A program made the translations under genes and the position numbers. This document shows positions 10,449 to 20,268 of a stretch of DNA of 64,000 nt, one piece after another. Within the stretch, counting starts at the first letter, position 1; each line of letters opens with the position of its first letter. Origin of the DNA: Massilia sp. H6 (GTDB lineage Bacteria; Pseudomonadota; Gammaproteobacteria; Burkholderiales; Burkholderiaceae_D). The notes beneath the pieces are model-generated. The model saw only the letters and a program-made list of their open reading frames with translations, had not been told where the DNA came from and did no database searches. The DNA lies in contig NZ_CP103371.1 of the NCBI RefSeq assembly GCF_024802625.1, positions 1,178,001 through 1,242,000 on the forward strand, given 5' to 3'.

Positions 10449-10814
10449 ATGTACCCGCTAGCAGCGATTTTCAGCGCAGCTCTTACATCAATCGCAATCG
10501 CCATTGCGTTGTCGCTGAGTCCTAATCTCTACTCGTTCTCAGGGATAGTCGTACCGATTTTTGCCGCAGTAGGGGGCACGAGTTTAGTTTTGGGCTTTGT
10601 TCTAGGGCGAGCCCTGCTACTTCCCTCGATAGTCGCAGAATGCCTTGTCCTGATCATAGGTTGGCTATCAACGCTGCTTTACGCAACACAGGCGTATTTG
10701 CAAAGCTCCGTCCTCGCCCTTGCTGCAGGATTCGCGAAAGTCAGCGTCGGTTATCTGACCGGATCTCGCCTTCGATCCAGTCTCAACTCCATTAAGCGAC
10801 ATCAGGTGAAATGA
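10449..10814 (+). CDS. Small four-helix membrane protein (array family), member 2
   Basis: The 121-residue product has four hydrophobic segments. It carries GGTSLVLGFVLGRALL and STLLYATQAYLQSS, aligning with the family motif in the products at 6293-6688 and 47272-47625. The ATG has a GGAG site 7 nt upstream. The TGA stop overlaps the first bases of repeat R6. The function is unknown; the polytopic fold and short loops suggest an inner-membrane location. Confidence 0.75.
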   Translation: MYPLAAIFSAALTSIAIAIALSLSPNLYSFSGIVVPIFAAVGGTSLVLGFVLGRALLLPSIVAECLVLIIGWLSTLLYATQAYLQSSVLALAAGFAKVSVGYLTGSRLRSSLNSIKRHQVK

Positions 10815-10913
10815 CAGCTTTGGGTCGGATCCGGTCCTTCATGACCGTCCGCGATCTTACAACCCTGGCGACCTACTAAGCTGGGCTTAAAGGCCCATCC
10901 GCCAGAATCGGTC
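10813..10913 (+). repeat. Palindromic repeat R6 (long form, degraded right end)
   Basis: The left side GACAGCTTTGGGTCGGATCCGG and the core CTACTAAGCTGGGC are clear (the first quoted piece is split in practice at 20 bases). The right end CCAGAATCGGTC has diverged. This is the last unit of the first array. Confidence 0.7.
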
Positions 10914-11061
10914 GGCTCCACAGGAGAGCTAGTGGCAGCCTTGATTATTAGCCAACACCTACGGCTACCGGCGAAGGCGGGAACACTGCCATGGGCATTG
11001 TTCTCCCCCCCCAATTTTGCATGCGCACACTGAGCGTCAACGAACACCGCCAACGCCCGAT

Positions 11062-12351
11062 TTACGCCTTCGCCAACTCCAGTTCGCCACCACGCGCGCC
11101 ATTGCCCGCATAACGGAACACCGCCAGGTCGTCGGCCCGGATCTCCGGCTGCTTGCCGCTGACCAGGTCGGCGATCACGCTGGCCGAGCCGCAGGCCATG
11201 GTCCAGCCCAGGGTGCCGTGGCCGGTGTTGAGGAACAGGTTGCGCAGCGGCGTGGCGCCGACCACCGGGGTGCTGTCGGGGGTCATCGGGCGCAGGCCGG
11301 TCCAGAACACGGCGCGGCTGGTGTCGCCGGCGCCCGGGAACAGGTCGTTGACGACCATTTCCAGGGTCTCGCGGCGGGCCGGGTTCAGGGTGGTGCTGTA
11401 GCCAGAGATTTCAGCCATGCCGCCCACCCGGATGCGGTCGTCGAAGCGGGTCACCGCGATCTTGTAGGTCTCGTCGAGGATGGTCGATACCGGAGCGCGG
11501 CTGGGCTCCAGGACCGGCACCGTGATCGAATATCCTTTGAGCGGGTAGACCGGCACGTCGACCAGGCCCTTGAGCAGCAGGCGCGAATAGCTGCCCAGCG
11601 CCAGCACGTAGCGGTCGCTCGTAAGTACGCCCTTGGCGGTCTGCACGCCAGTGATCTCGCCACCGCTCGTGTGCAGCGCGTCGATGCTGGTGTCGAACTC
11701 GAAGCGCACGCCGAGGTCGCGCGCCATCGCGGTCAGGCGGGTGGTGAACAGCTGGCAGTCGCCGGTCTCGTCGTTTGGCAGGCGCAGGCCGCCGACCAGC
11801 GAGGCGTGCGCGCCCAGCGCCGGCTCGGCCCGGGCCAGGTCGCGGCCGGTAAGCAGCTCGTACTCGACGCCGGCCTGCTGCAAGATGGCGATGTCCTTCG
11901 CCGCGTTGTCGAGCTGCTTCTGGGTACGGAACAGCTGCACCGTGCCCTGGTCGCGGCCTTCGTATTCGATGCCGGTTTCAAGGCGCAGTGCGCGGATGCG
12001 GTCGCGGCTGTACTCGGCCAGGCGCACCATGCGCTCCTTGTTGACCGCATAGCGCTCGGCGCTGCAGTTGCGCAGCATCTGCCACATCCACTGCAGCTGG
12101 AACAGCGAGCCGTCCGGGCGGAACGCCAGCGGCGCATGGCGCTGGAACAACCAGGCCGCGGCCTTGAGCGGAATGCCGGGCGCGGCCCAGGGCGAGGCGT
12201 AGCCGGGCGAGATCTGGCCGGCGTTCGCAAAGCTGGTCTCCAGGGCGGGGCCGGGCTGGCGGTCGACGACGGTGACGTCGTGGCCGGCCCTGGCCAGATA
12301 ATAAGCCGTGGTCACGCCGACCACGCCGCTGCCCAATACGAGAACGCGCAT
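11062..12351 (-). CDS. dadA: D-amino acid dehydrogenase
   Basis: DadA is a membrane-associated FAD enzyme. It oxidises D-amino acids (often D-alanine) to keto acids and passes electrons to the respiratory chain. The 429-residue product starts [20 protein letters not shown], with the GxGxxG FAD motif at residues 7-12. It also shows [19 protein letters not shown] and the C-terminal [14 protein letters not shown] and [14 protein letters not shown] blocks. The ATG at 12351 fits the family; a much longer upstream frame is spurious. It is divergent from an Lrp-type regulator, the usual arrangement for dad genes. Confidence 0.93.
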   Translation of the reverse strand: MRVLVLGSGVVGVTTAYYLARAGHDVTVVDRQPGPALETSFANAGQISPGYASPWAAPGIPLKAAAWLFQRHAPLAFRPDGSLFQLQWMWQMLRNCSAERYAVNKERMVRLAEYSRDRIRALRLETGIEYEGRDQGTVQLFRTQKQLDNAAKDIAILQQAGVEYELLTGRDLARAEPALGAHASLVGGLRLPNDETGDCQLFTTRLTAMARDLGVRFEFDTSIDALHTSGGEITGVQTAKGVLTSDRYVLALGSYSRLLLKGLVDVPVYPLKGYSITVPVLEPSRAPVSTILDETYKIAVTRFDDRIRVGGMAEISGYSTTLNPARRETLEMVVNDLFPGAGDTSRAVFWTGLRPMTPDSTPVVGATPLRNLFLNTGHGTLGWTMACGSASVIADLVSGKQPEIRADDLAVFRYAGNGARGGELELAKA

Positions 12352-12453
12352 GTAAATTCCTGGAGAAAATGCGGGATTTAGAAAAGATTGCCATCCTACC
12401 GCGGGTGGTGGAATAATTGATCCTGTTATTACACCGGTTTTTAGTGATAAATC

Positions 12454-12939
12454 ATGCGCGTCCAGAAGAATTCCAGCCGTGTCCTCGACAAGATCGACCT
12501 GCACATCCTGCGCATCTTGCAGGACGATGCGCGCATCGTCATGAAAGACCTGGCCGAGCAGGTGGGCTTGTCGCTGACGCCCTGCATCGAGCGGGTCAAG
12601 CGAATGGAGCGCGACGGCGTGATCGCCGGCTACCATGCTCGGATCAATCCGCAGGCGATGGGACTGCAGATCCTGGTGTTCGTGGAGATCACGCTGCACC
12701 AGAAATCCGAAAAGGCGTTCGACCGCTTTCGGCGCGCGATGCTGGGCATCGCCGAGGTAATGGAATGCCACCTGGTGTCGGGCGACTTCGATTACCTGAT
12801 CAAGGCGCGCATCGCCGAAATGTCGGAATACCGCCGGCTGCTGGGAGAGATCCTGCACGTGGCCGACGCCGGCCAGTCGAAGAGCTATGTGGTGATGGAA
12901 GAGCTCAAGGAAACGCTGGCGCTGTCGATTCCGCGCTGA
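12454..12939 (+). CDS. Lrp/AsnC-family transcription regulator
   Basis: The 161-residue protein has an N-terminal winged helix-turn-helix ([20 protein letters not shown], then [20 protein letters not shown]) and a C-terminal RAM ligand-binding domain with the GDFDYLIKA strand. It resembles Lrp/BkdR-type leucine-responsive regulators. It lies 102 bp from the divergent dadA, so it probably senses an amino acid and controls dadA and itself. That target is inferred from position. A perfect terminator follows the gene. Confidence 0.9.
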   Translation: MRVQKNSSRVLDKIDLHILRILQDDARIVMKDLAEQVGLSLTPCIERVKRMERDGVIAGYHARINPQAMGLQILVFVEITLHQKSEKAFDRFRRAMLGIAEVMECHLVSGDFDYLIKARIAEMSEYRRLLGEILHVADAGQSKSYVVMEELKETLALSIPR

Positions 12940-12944
12940 TAAAC

Positions 12945-12976
12945 GACAGCGTGGGCGCCGGGGCGCCCACGCTGTC
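12945..12976. terminator. Perfect 15-bp hairpin between convergent genes
   Basis: Arms GACAGCGTGGGCGCC and GGCGCCCACGCTGTC are separated by GG. It lies between the Lrp-type gene and the convergent amidase gene and has no long T run, so it may work in both directions with limited strength. Confidence 0.75.
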
Positions 12977-12984
12977 AAACATCC

Positions 12985-13992
12985 CTACCAGGCCATCTTG
13001 TTCCAGGTAGCTTCGCCCACCACGCCGTCGGCGGCCAGTCCCTTCGAGGTCTGGAAATTGCGCACCGCGGTCGCCGTGGCCGGGCCAAAGGCGCCGTCCA
13101 CCGCGATGCCCGCGCCGCTTTCATTGAGCTGGCTTTGCACCGCGCGCACCTTGGCGCCGGAGTCGCCCTGCTGGGTCAGGATGATCAGCGCCGGCCAGGT
13201 GGCGTTGCCGACGATGCCGTCCGCGCCCAGGCCATGCGAGGACTGGAAGTTCTTCACCGCGTTCTGGGTGGCGGTATCAAAACTGGCATTGACGGTGAGC
13301 GCGTAGCCCCATTGCTGCAGCAGGTACTGGATGGTGCGAACCCGCTCACCGGAATTGCCGTACTGGACCAGCGGCCAGGTAGCGCTGCCGCCACCTCCGC
13401 CGCCACTGCTGCCCGCGACCAGCGACTGGTAGCGCGGCCAGTCCCAGCCCGAACCGGGGTCGGTGTGGCTCTGGCTGGCGTAGTTGACGTGGCCCTTGAC
13501 GTTGTACAGCGAATCGGCCGGCACCGCGTTCCAGCCGCTGCTGCCGTTATAGACCTTCTGCGCCAGGCTGCGCGACGCGAGGATGTCGCGGGTGAGCGCG
13601 GCCGAGGCGTTGTACATGGCGGTGGTGTACCAGACCGACGGGTTGGCGACATAGCCCTCGTGCTCGATGCCGACGGTATAGTTGTTCGAGTTCCCCACAT
13701 GCCAGGCCTTGTCCGATTCGTTCACCATCTGCGTTACCTGGCCGTCCGACGAGCGGATGACGTAGTGCGCGCTGACGCCGGCGCTGCAGTTCTGGAACCA
13801 CGAGATCGAGCCCGCATACGAGCCCTGGGTGGTATGCACGGCGACATGGCTGATGGCGGCGCTGCGGCTGGAATAATTACAGCTGGCGGCCGGGTTCCAG
13901 ACGGCCGGCGGATAGTCGGTCGAGGCAAGCGCTGGTTGGACCGACGCAAAAATGCACAGGCTTGCGAGCAAGCCCTTGAACATGGTTTTCAT
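12985..13992 (-). CDS. Secreted N-acetylmuramoyl-L-alanine amidase with two peptidoglycan-binding modules
   Basis: The 335-residue enzyme would cut the amide bond between MurNAc and the stem peptide. A signal peptide (residues 1-23) precedes an Amidase_2 domain. Zinc-ligand blocks are HVAVHTTQGS, GIEHEG and the QSHTDPGSGWDWPRY end. A glycine linker (SSGGGGGGSATW, about residue 195) leads to two PG_binding_1 modules, each with a GNSG/GDSG start and an AVxNFQ helix. The gene for a lytic transglycosylase-like protein lies just upstream on the same strand, so the two probably act together on cell-wall material outside the inner membrane. Confidence 0.9.
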   Translation of the reverse strand: MKTMFKGLLASLCIFASVQPALASTDYPPAVWNPAASCNYSSRSAAISHVAVHTTQGSYAGSISWFQNCSAGVSAHYVIRSSDGQVTQMVNESDKAWHVGNSNNYTVGIEHEGYVANPSVWYTTAMYNASAALTRDILASRSLAQKVYNGSSGWNAVPADSLYNVKGHVNYASQSHTDPGSGWDWPRYQSLVAGSSGGGGGGSATWPLVQYGNSGERVRTIQYLLQQWGYALTVNASFDTATQNAVKNFQSSHGLGADGIVGNATWPALIILTQQGDSGAKVRAVQSQLNESGAGIAVDGAFGPATATAVRNFQTSKGLAADGVVGEATWNKMAW

Positions 13993-14013
13993 GGTGTCGT
14001 CTCCGTGGACTTG

Positions 14014-14739
14014 TTATTTTTTGGTCGGGCTGTCGTTGAAATCGGGCGCCGAAATCTTCGGGTCGGGCGTGCCGGTTTCGATCGTGATGCGGCGTGCGGA
14101 CAGTTTTTTCAGCTTGTCCTTGCCGTAGGCTTTCTCCATCTCGACATGCTTCTGGTCGATCTCGAACTTGTCGCTGCGGCGGCCTTGCCGGATCGCGGTC
14201 AAGACTTCGTAGCTGTAGATCTGGGCGATCTCGGGCTGGGGAATGCCGCTGTAGCGGGCCACGGCGCTTTCCCAGTCGGCCAGAGGGAAGGCCTTGTTCT
14301 TGCGGGCGCCGTGCCGGGCCAGCAGGGCGGCGGCGGCGCGAATATTGGTGCGGGTGTCGGTGGCCGCCTGTTCTGGCGTGACCCGCAGCAGCGCCGCGCC
14401 CTGGATCAGGGACTGGCCAAAATGGGCGTCGTTGCGCAGGCCCATGATGCCGTAGCTGATCGGCATGCCGTGGTGCGATTCGACCTCGACCTCGGGCTCG
14501 CCGTTGTTCTTGCGCTGGCCCTTGGGCACGTGCGGATGCCAGCGCGTCTCCGCGTAGGCGATCGCTTGCAGCAACTCCACCGGCACGTCGAATTCTTTCG
14601 ACGCGTCTTTAAAATACTGCTGGTACTGCTTGGCCGACACGGTCAGCTCGGCCGGCTTGCCATCCGCGAATGCGAGCGGCGCGCCTGCCAGGGCGGCGCA
14701 GAGCGCGACCAGCAGCCGCGCCTTTACGGTGTGCTTCAT
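14014..14739 (-). CDS. Lytic transglycosylase-like (SLT) protein
   Basis: The 241-residue product has a signal peptide (MKHTVKARLLVALCAALAG) and a lysozyme-like SLT domain. The probable catalytic Glu is in LLQAIAYAETRWHPHV (about residue 64), followed by the ISYGIMGLRND motif and repeats of alanine-rich helices. The ATG at 14739 has GGAG upstream; the longer frame is rejected. It would cleave the MurNAc-GlcNAc bond. It is probably co-transcribed with the amidase 21 bp downstream. The C-terminal 60 charged residues are unlike typical SLT proteins. Confidence 0.8.
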   Translation of the reverse strand: MKHTVKARLLVALCAALAGAPLAFADGKPAELTVSAKQYQQYFKDASKEFDVPVELLQAIAYAETRWHPHVPKGQRKNNGEPEVEVESHHGMPISYGIMGLRNDAHFGQSLIQGAALLRVTPEQAATDTRTNIRAAAALLARHGARKNKAFPLADWESAVARYSGIPQPEIAQIYSYEVLTAIRQGRRSDKFEIDQKHVEMEKAYGKDKLKKLSARRITIETGTPDPKISAPDFNDSPTKK

Positions 14740-15108
14740 TGTTGTCTCCAGTCTTATAGGATATGCCCCGGCGGGGTGCCCGGGCGGGTGCCCAAAAGAC
14801 GGCTGGAACACGGCGAAACGGCATGCCGCTGCAGGTCTGCTTTTGGCGCATGTCGAGTATATGCACAGTCCTGATCCACAAATCGTAAGAGATTGATTTA
14901 AAACAATATTTATGGGAAAAATGAATCGTGCGCAAGACACCCCCCTGAACGCGCCATGAGCCTGGATTAATGGGCATTAAATGGCGGTTATCGCCCCATG
15001 CGCCATGCCTGCATTTTCTTATGCCGGCCGTCAGTCGCTGCCCGGCTCGCGGCAGGCGCCGCTGGCAGTACAATATCGAATTCACCATTCTTCGAACACG
15101 AGATCGCC
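14740..15108. other. Divergent intergenic region before argJ
   Basis: About 370 bp between the divergent transglycosylase and argJ genes. It is expected to hold both promoters. An AT-rich stretch around 14885-14920 (AAATCGTAAGAGATTGA and TTTAAAACAATATTTATGGG) stands out from the GC-rich surroundings. No gene is supported. Confidence 0.55.
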
Positions 15109-16347
15109 ATGGCCGTCAATTCCCCCCTGCCAGTTGCAGCAGACCTGAAACCCGTCAACGGTATCGAGATCGGCTATGCCGAAGCCGGCATCAAGAAGCC
15201 CAATCGCAAGGACCTGCTGGTGATGAAGCTGGCCGAAGGCGCCACCGTGGCCGGGGTGTTTACCAAGAACCGCTTCTGCGCCGCGCCGGTCCAGGTGAGC
15301 CAGGCCAACCTGGCCGCGATGAAGGCGGGCGGCAAGCCGATCCGCGCGCTGGTCGTCAACACCGGTAACGCCAATGCCGGTACCGGCGCATCGGGCCTGG
15401 CCAATGCGCAGGCGACGTGTGCCGAAGTGGCAAAGCTGCTCGGCCTGGATGCCCAACAGGTGCTGCCGTTTTCCACCGGCGTGATCCTCGAGCCGCTGCC
15501 GCTGCCGAAGATCGTCGCCGGCCTGCCGGCCGCGATCGGCAACCTGACGCTGGATAACTGGTTCAATGCCGCCGAGGCGATCATGACCACCGACACCCAG
15601 CCCAAGGCGGCGTCGCGGTGCGTGACCATCGGCGGGCACGCCGTGACCATGACCGGCATCAGCAAGGGCGCCGGCATGATCAGGCCGAACATGGCGACCA
15701 TGCTCGGCTACCTGGCGCTCGACGCCAGGGTGGCGCAGCCGGTGCTCGACGAACTGGTCAGGCACGCGGCCGACCATTCGTTCAACAGCATCACGATCGA
15801 CGGCGACACCTCGACCAACGACTCGTTCATCATCGTCGCCACCGGCGCCGGCAGCCTGGTGGTCGATTCGGTCGACTCCCCGGATTACGCCGCTCTGAAA
15901 GACGCCGTTACCGACATCTCGCGCAACCTGGCGCAGCAGATCATCCGCGACGGCGAAGGCGCGACCAAGTTCATCACCATCACGGTGGAGCAGGGCCGCA
16001 ACATCGACGAATGCCGCCAGATCGCCTATGCGATCGCCCACTCGCCGCTGGTGAAGACCGCCTTCTTCGCCTCGGACCCGAACCTGGGCCGCATCCTGGC
16101 CGCGGTCGGTTATGCCGGCGTGGACGATCTCGATGTGACCAAGCTCGACCTCTACCTGGACGACGTCTGGGTCGCCAGGGATGGCGGGCGCAATCCGGAC
16201 TACCAGGAACAAGACGGCCAGCGCGTCATGCAACAGTCCGAGATCACCGTGCGCGTCACGCTCGGACGCGGGCAGGCCGCGGCCACCGTCTGGACCTGCG
16301 ACCTGTCGCACGACTACGTGACGATCAACGCCGATTACCGTTCGTGA
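15109..16347 (+). CDS. argJ: Bifunctional ornithine acetyltransferase / N-acetylglutamate synthase
   Basis: ArgJ recycles the acetyl group in arginine synthesis by moving it from N-acetylornithine to glutamate. In bifunctional forms it also acetylates glutamate from acetyl-CoA. The 412-residue precursor cleaves itself at the conserved Thr in [15 protein letters not shown] (about residue 195). The N-terminal [11 protein letters not shown] and C-terminal [11 protein letters not shown] blocks are typical. The ATG at 15109 fits the family start. The DUF815 gene follows 4 nt after the stop. Confidence 0.96.
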   Translation: MAVNSPLPVAADLKPVNGIEIGYAEAGIKKPNRKDLLVMKLAEGATVAGVFTKNRFCAAPVQVSQANLAAMKAGGKPIRALVVNTGNANAGTGASGLANAQATCAEVAKLLGLDAQQVLPFSTGVILEPLPLPKIVAGLPAAIGNLTLDNWFNAAEAIMTTDTQPKAASRCVTIGGHAVTMTGISKGAGMIRPNMATMLGYLALDARVAQPVLDELVRHAADHSFNSITIDGDTSTNDSFIIVATGAGSLVVDSVDSPDYAALKDAVTDISRNLAQQIIRDGEGATKFITITVEQGRNIDECRQIAYAIAHSPLVKTAFFASDPNLGRILAAVGYAGVDDLDVTKLDLYLDDVWVARDGGRNPDYQEQDGQRVMQQSEITVRVTLGRGQAAATVWTCDLSHDYVTINADYRS

Positions 16348-16351
16348 CCCC

Positions 16352-17242
16352 ATGACGCCGCTGGAGCAATTCTTGCACCGCGCCGAAGCCCTGCTGGGGC
16401 GGCTGGAAGCGGTACTGCCGCCGGGCGCGCCGCGCGAGCCTGACTGGAAACGCAGCGTCGCCTTCCGCTGGCGCAAGCGCGCCAGCGGCGGCGGGCACTT
16501 CTTGCAGCCGGTGCTGCATGCCTCGACCATCCGCCTGGAAGACTTGCAGCACGTCGATGCGCAAAAGCGCCAGATCGAGCAGAACACCCGCCAGTTCGTG
16601 GCGCGCCGACCGGCCAACAACGTGCTCTTGACCGGCGCGCGTGGCACCGGCAAGTCGTCGCTGATAAAGGCCTGCCTGAACGACTTTGCCGGCCAGGGCC
16701 TGCGCCTGATCGAGGTCGACAAGGCCGACCTGGCCGATCTGCCCGACATCGTCGACCTGGTGGCGGGGCGTCCGGAGCGCTTCGTGGTGTTCTGCGACGA
16801 CCTGTCGTTCGAAGAAGGCGAAGCCGGCTACAAGGCGCTGAAAGTGGCCCTCGATGGCAGCATCGCGGCGCAGTCGGACAATGTGCTGATCTACGCCACG
16901 TCGAACCGGCGCCACCTGATGCCCGAGAAGCTGTCGGACAACGCCAGCTACCGCCACGGCGAAGATGGCGACCTGCATCCCGGAGAGACAGTGGAAGAGC
17001 GCATTTCGCTGTCGGAGCGCTTCGGCCTGTGGCTGTCGTTCTATCCGTTCAGGCAGGACGACTATCTCGGCATCGTCGGGCACTGGCTGGCCAGCTTGGG
17101 CTGTACGCCGCAGCAGATCGAGGCGGCGCGGCCGGCGGCGCTGCAATGGGCCTTGCAGCGCGGTTCGCGCTCGGGGCGCGTGGCCTGGCAGTTTGCGAAA
17201 GACTATGCCGGCAAAATGCCGGACGATGGAAACAATGAGTAA
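16352..17242 (+). CDS. DUF815 family AAA ATPase
   Basis: The 296-residue protein has a P-loop LLTGARGTGKSSLIKA (about residue 95), a Walker B-like VVFCDDLSFE, and the SNRRHLMPEKLSDN segment typical of DUF815. These AAA-type ATPases are widespread in proteobacteria without an assigned job. It is probably translated from the argJ message, because the gap is 4 nt, and it overlaps the Nudix gene by 8 nt. Confidence 0.88.
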   Translation: MTPLEQFLHRAEALLGRLEAVLPPGAPREPDWKRSVAFRWRKRASGGGHFLQPVLHASTIRLEDLQHVDAQKRQIEQNTRQFVARRPANNVLLTGARGTGKSSLIKACLNDFAGQGLRLIEVDKADLADLPDIVDLVAGRPERFVVFCDDLSFEEGEAGYKALKVALDGSIAAQSDNVLIYATSNRRHLMPEKLSDNASYRHGEDGDLHPGETVEERISLSERFGLWLSFYPFRQDDYLGIVGHWLASLGCTPQQIEAARPAALQWALQRGSRSGRVAWQFAKDYAGKMPDDGNNE

Positions 17243-17654
17243 AGCACCAGCAACACCGATCGACGTTGCAGTTGGCATCCTGATGCGCCCCAACGGCGAC
17301 GTGCTGCTGGGCCAGCGGCCCGAGGGCAAGCCCTATGCGGGCTATTGGGAATTTCCGGGCGGGAAGGTCGAGGCGGGCGAGGATATCTTTCACGCCCTGC
17401 AGCGCGAGTTCGTCGAGGAACTGGGCGTGCGGGTGCTCAGCGGAGAACCATGGTGCTGCGTCGAGCACGTGTACGAGCACGCCCATGTACGCCTGTATTT
17501 CTACATCTGCCGCGCCTGGGAAGGCGAGCCGCAAGGCCTGGAAGGGCAGGCCTTTGCCTGGCAGGGCGCGTACAGCGTGGCGCCGCTGCTGCCAGCGACC
17601 ATTCCGCTGCTGGAGTGGCTGGACCGGGTGCGCTTCGCACCGCGGCAAGCTTGA
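17235..17654 (+). CDS. MutT-like Nudix hydrolase
   Basis: The 139-residue product is a Nudix hydrolase close to MutT, which removes 8-oxo-dGTP from the nucleotide pool. The Nudix box is complete: GGKVEAGEDIFHALQREFVE then ELGV (residues about 38-60). The N-terminal VAVGILMRPNGDVLLGQR strand and the C-terminal LPATIPLLEWL match MutT. The ATG at 17235 lies inside the end of the DUF815 gene, so translation is coupled. Substrate specificity is inferred from similarity. Confidence 0.85.
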   Translation: MSKAPATPIDVAVGILMRPNGDVLLGQRPEGKPYAGYWEFPGGKVEAGEDIFHALQREFVEELGVRVLSGEPWCCVEHVYEHAHVRLYFYICRAWEGEPQGLEGQAFAWQGAYSVAPLLPATIPLLEWLDRVRFAPRQA

Positions 17655-17674
17655 CGGCGCCGAGGCCGGCGCAG

Positions 17675-17857
17675 TCAGTCGTCTGCCAGCGGATCTTTCA
17701 GTGTCTCGCTCGGGGCCGCGCCGGGTATCGTGTATTTTTCTTCGGCCCAGGCGCCGAGGTCGATCTGCTTGCAGCGTTCGGAGCAGAACGGGCGGAATTT
17801 GTTGGCAGGGGTCCATTCGACCTTCTTGCCACAGGTTGGGCACGCAACGACAGTCAT
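17675..17857 (-). CDS. yacG: DNA gyrase inhibitor YacG
   Basis: The 60-residue zinc protein has the four-cysteine motif [10 protein letters not shown]...[12 protein letters not shown]. In E. coli YacG binds GyrB and blocks its DNA binding. I chose the ATG at 17857 ([10 protein letters not shown]) over one 15 bp upstream. It is the last gene of the pilD-coaE-zapD-yacG run, the usual order in Burkholderiales. Confidence 0.92.
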   Translation of the reverse strand: MTVVACPTCGKKVEWTPANKFRPFCSERCKQIDLGAWAEEKYTIPGAAPSETLKDPLADD

Positions 17858-17882
17858 ACCATTACCAATCAAGAATCAAGCA

Positions 17883-18638
17883 TCAGAAATTACACAGGGT
17901 CAGCTCGAAGGGCACGTCTGCTTCGAGTGCCTTGGGCTTGCAGTCGCCGTCCTGGCTGGTGAAGCGCACCCACAGCATGTATTTGTTGGCCGAGATCTCG
18001 GGGATCGCGCCCAGCGTCTCGTCGATCGACAAACGCAGCATCTGGTAGACCTTACCTTGCAGCATCTGCTGATAGCTGCCGCCACTGGCGAGCATCGCCG
18101 CCGGCGCGCCCGAGTCGCGCAGCAGGCGCAGCACCAGCGACAGCGCCTCGAACAGCGGCGCCAGCGGCGCGAACCACTTCATGATGTCGGCCTGGCGCTG
18201 GGCGCCCGGGCGTTGCTGCCATGCGTGGTAAGAGGGCAAATCGAATTCGGATGCGCCGCCGGGGATGATGGTGCGTCCGCGGATGCTCATCAGCCATTCG
18301 TTGTCGCGCACGTTCTGGCCGGTACGCCCCTGCGCCGCGACCAGGGCGCCGCCCACGCTATCGAGCTCGGCCAGTACGGCGTCGAGCGCCTCGGCCGCCA
18401 CGTTCGGATTGCTGCGGTAGGCCATCAGGCTTTGCTTCTGGCGTTCGAGTTCCTGCAGCAAATCGGATTTCAGGTCGGCGCGCCCGGCCACTTCCAGCAT
18501 GTCGAATATCGTGGCGAGTGCGACGTGATGCTGCATCGGATGTTCCTGATGCGCGAAGAACTTGAATTTTTCGTACAAGTCTTCCAGCCGTAACAACGTG
18601 CGAATCCGCTCGTTGAAAGGATATTCGTAGACGATCAA
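17883..18638 (-). CDS. zapD: Cell division protein ZapD
   Basis: ZapD cross-links FtsZ protofilaments at the Z ring. The 251-residue product has the family length and its start [20 protein letters not shown]. It also has the internal [15 protein letters not shown] and the C-terminal segment [12 protein letters not shown]. It lies between coaE and yacG on the same strand. Confidence 0.95.
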   Translation of the reverse strand: MIVYEYPFNERIRTLLRLEDLYEKFKFFAHQEHPMQHHVALATIFDMLEVAGRADLKSDLLQELERQKQSLMAYRSNPNVAAEALDAVLAELDSVGGALVAAQGRTGQNVRDNEWLMSIRGRTIIPGGASEFDLPSYHAWQQRPGAQRQADIMKWFAPLAPLFEALSLVLRLLRDSGAPAAMLASGGSYQQMLQGKVYQMLRLSIDETLGAIPEISANKYMLWVRFTSQDGDCKPKALEADVPFELTLCNF

Positions 18639-18732
18639 AGTAACATTCCCTTGGATGTGGGCTGGAGAGCAACCCTGTGATTCTGAACCATGCAGCGCAA
18701 AATTACAAATCCTGCATCGACTTGACGAGTTT

Positions 18733-19350
18733 TCATCCGGCCAGGCGCAAGTACTGGGCGTGCAGGGCGAGCACCTGGGGGCGCAGCGCGTCGAGCCCGT
18801 CGTCGTTGACGATGATGTCGTCGGCCGCCGCGCGCCGCTGTTCGCGGCTGGCCTGGGCCGCCATGATCGCGCGTACCTGCGTTTCGCTCAAGCCGTTGCG
18901 GGCCATGACGCGGGCGATCTGCACGTGTTCCGGGCAATCGATCGCCAGCACCCGCGTGACCCGTTCGCGCCACTGGCCCGATTCGATCAGCAGCGGCACC
19001 ACGAACATCACATAGGCGCCGCCGGCGATGCTGGCCGCGGCCTGCGTGGCAGCGCGGATGCGTGGATGCAAGATGTTTTCAAGGCGCGCCCGCGCACTGG
19101 CATCGGCAAAGACCAGCTCGCGCATCCGGGCGCGGTCGAGGGCGCCGCTTGGGGTGGCGAAGTCGTCGCCGAACTCGGCCAGCAGGGCCGGCATCGCCGC
19201 ACCGTGCGGCGCGGTGAGCGCATGGGCGATCTCGTCGGTGTCGATGACCGATGCGCCAAGGGCGGCGAACATGTCGGCCACGGTGGTCTTGCCGCAGCCG
19301 ATGCCGCCGGTCAGGCCGACCGAGAACGCCGTGCTAGGTGGGTTGGCCAT
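18733..19350 (-). CDS. coaE: Dephospho-CoA kinase
   Basis: CoaE phosphorylates dephospho-CoA in the last step of coenzyme A synthesis. The 205-residue enzyme has the P-loop [17 protein letters not shown], the [10 protein letters not shown] segment and the HPRIRA and PLLIESGQW motifs. It begins 1 nt after the pilD stop, so the two are co-translated. Confidence 0.95.
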   Translation of the reverse strand: MANPPSTAFSVGLTGGIGCGKTTVADMFAALGASVIDTDEIAHALTAPHGAAMPALLAEFGDDFATPSGALDRARMRELVFADASARARLENILHPRIRAATQAAASIAGGAYVMFVVPLLIESGQWRERVTRVLAIDCPEHVQIARVMARNGLSETQVRAIMAAQASREQRRAAADDIIVNDDGLDALRPQVLALHAQYLRLAG

Positions 19351-19351
19351 C

Positions 19352-20239
19352 TCAAGCCACCAGCACGCCTTGCAGCCACGCGCTGATGGCGCTGCCGTAG
19401 AGCAGGGCGATCAGGCCGGCGGCTGCCAGGTAGGGGCCGAAAGGAATCGGCTTGTCGCGCCCGCGCTTGGCGAACACGATCAGGCTGATGCCTACTACTG
19501 CGCCGACCACCGAAGAGAGCAGGATAATGGTCGGCAGCATGGCCCAGCCCAGCCAGGCCCCCAGCGCCGCCAGCAGCTTGAAGTCGCCATAGCCCATGCC
19601 TTCCTTGCCGGTGACCAGCTTGAACAGCCAGTACACCGCCCACAGCACCAGGTAGCCGGCAGCGGCGCCGATCACCGCGTCCTGCAGCGGCACAAAGGTG
19701 CCATGCAGGTTCACCAGCAGGCCGGCCCACAGCAGCGGATAGGTCAGGTCGTCCGGCAGCAGCTGGGTGTCGACGTCGATGAAGGTCATGGCCACCAGCA
19801 GGAACAGGAACAGCAATGTGGCCAGTCCCGCCATGCCGCTGCCGAAGGTCCATACCAGCACGCCTGCCAGGGTTCCGGTAAGCAGTTCGACGGCCGGATA
19901 GCGCGCCGAGATCGGCGCCTTGCAGTTGCTGCACTTGCCGCGCAGCGCCAGCCAGCTGATGACCGGGATGTTTTCCAGCGCCGTGATCTGGTGGCTGCAA
20001 TGCGGGCAGCTCGAGCGCGGCACCATCAGGTTGTAGCGCTCCTGGTGGGGCGCCGGCTTGCCGCTTTCCTGGGCCACGTAATTGTCGGATTCGCGCTGCA
20101 TCATCCGGGGGATGCGGTGGATGACCACGTTCAGGAAGCTGCCGACGAGCAGCCCGAACAGGGCTGCCACGAGGGTGGCCGCCAGCGTGGCAGGCGGCGC
20201 GAACAGGATGGATTCCGGGGGCATGGCGGCAAGGTCCAA
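19352..20239 (-). CDS. pilD: Prepilin leader peptidase / N-methyltransferase
   Basis: PilD cleaves the leader of type IV prepilins and methylates the new N-terminus in the inner membrane. The 295-residue protein has two CxxC pairs in the cytoplasmic loop (CPHCSHQI and [13 protein letters not shown]). It also has the two catalytic [12 protein letters not shown] DVDTQLLPD and GYGDFKLLA and about eight helices. The ATG at 20239 or 20224 may be used. The pilC and pilB genes lie 3.6 kb upstream, separated by three unrelated genes. Confidence 0.94.
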   Translation of the reverse strand: MDLAAMPPESILFAPPATLAATLVAALFGLLVGSFLNVVIHRIPRMMQRESDNYVAQESGKPAPHQERYNLMVPRSSCPHCSHQITALENIPVISWLALRGKCSNCKAPISARYPAVELLTGTLAGVLVWTFGSGMAGLATLLFLFLLVAMTFIDVDTQLLPDDLTYPLLWAGLLVNLHGTFVPLQDAVIGAAAGYLVLWAVYWLFKLVTGKEGMGYGDFKLLAALGAWLGWAMLPTIILLSSVVGAVVGISLIVFAKRGRDKPIPFGPYLAAAGLIALLYGSAISAWLQGVLVA

Positions 20240-20268
20240 TCAGGTAAACAGAAAAAAGATTCTTTACA

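Noticed and set aside
6071..10913. Calling the repeats integron attC sites
   Set aside because: The expected core pair (RYYYAAC and GTTRRRY) is not conserved at the repeat ends, and no integron integrase or attI site is in the window. The layout is similar, the sites are not.
12352..12978. Long N-terminal extension of dadA
   Set aside because: The extension reads through the divergent Lrp-type gene, and DadA proteins start at the FAD motif.
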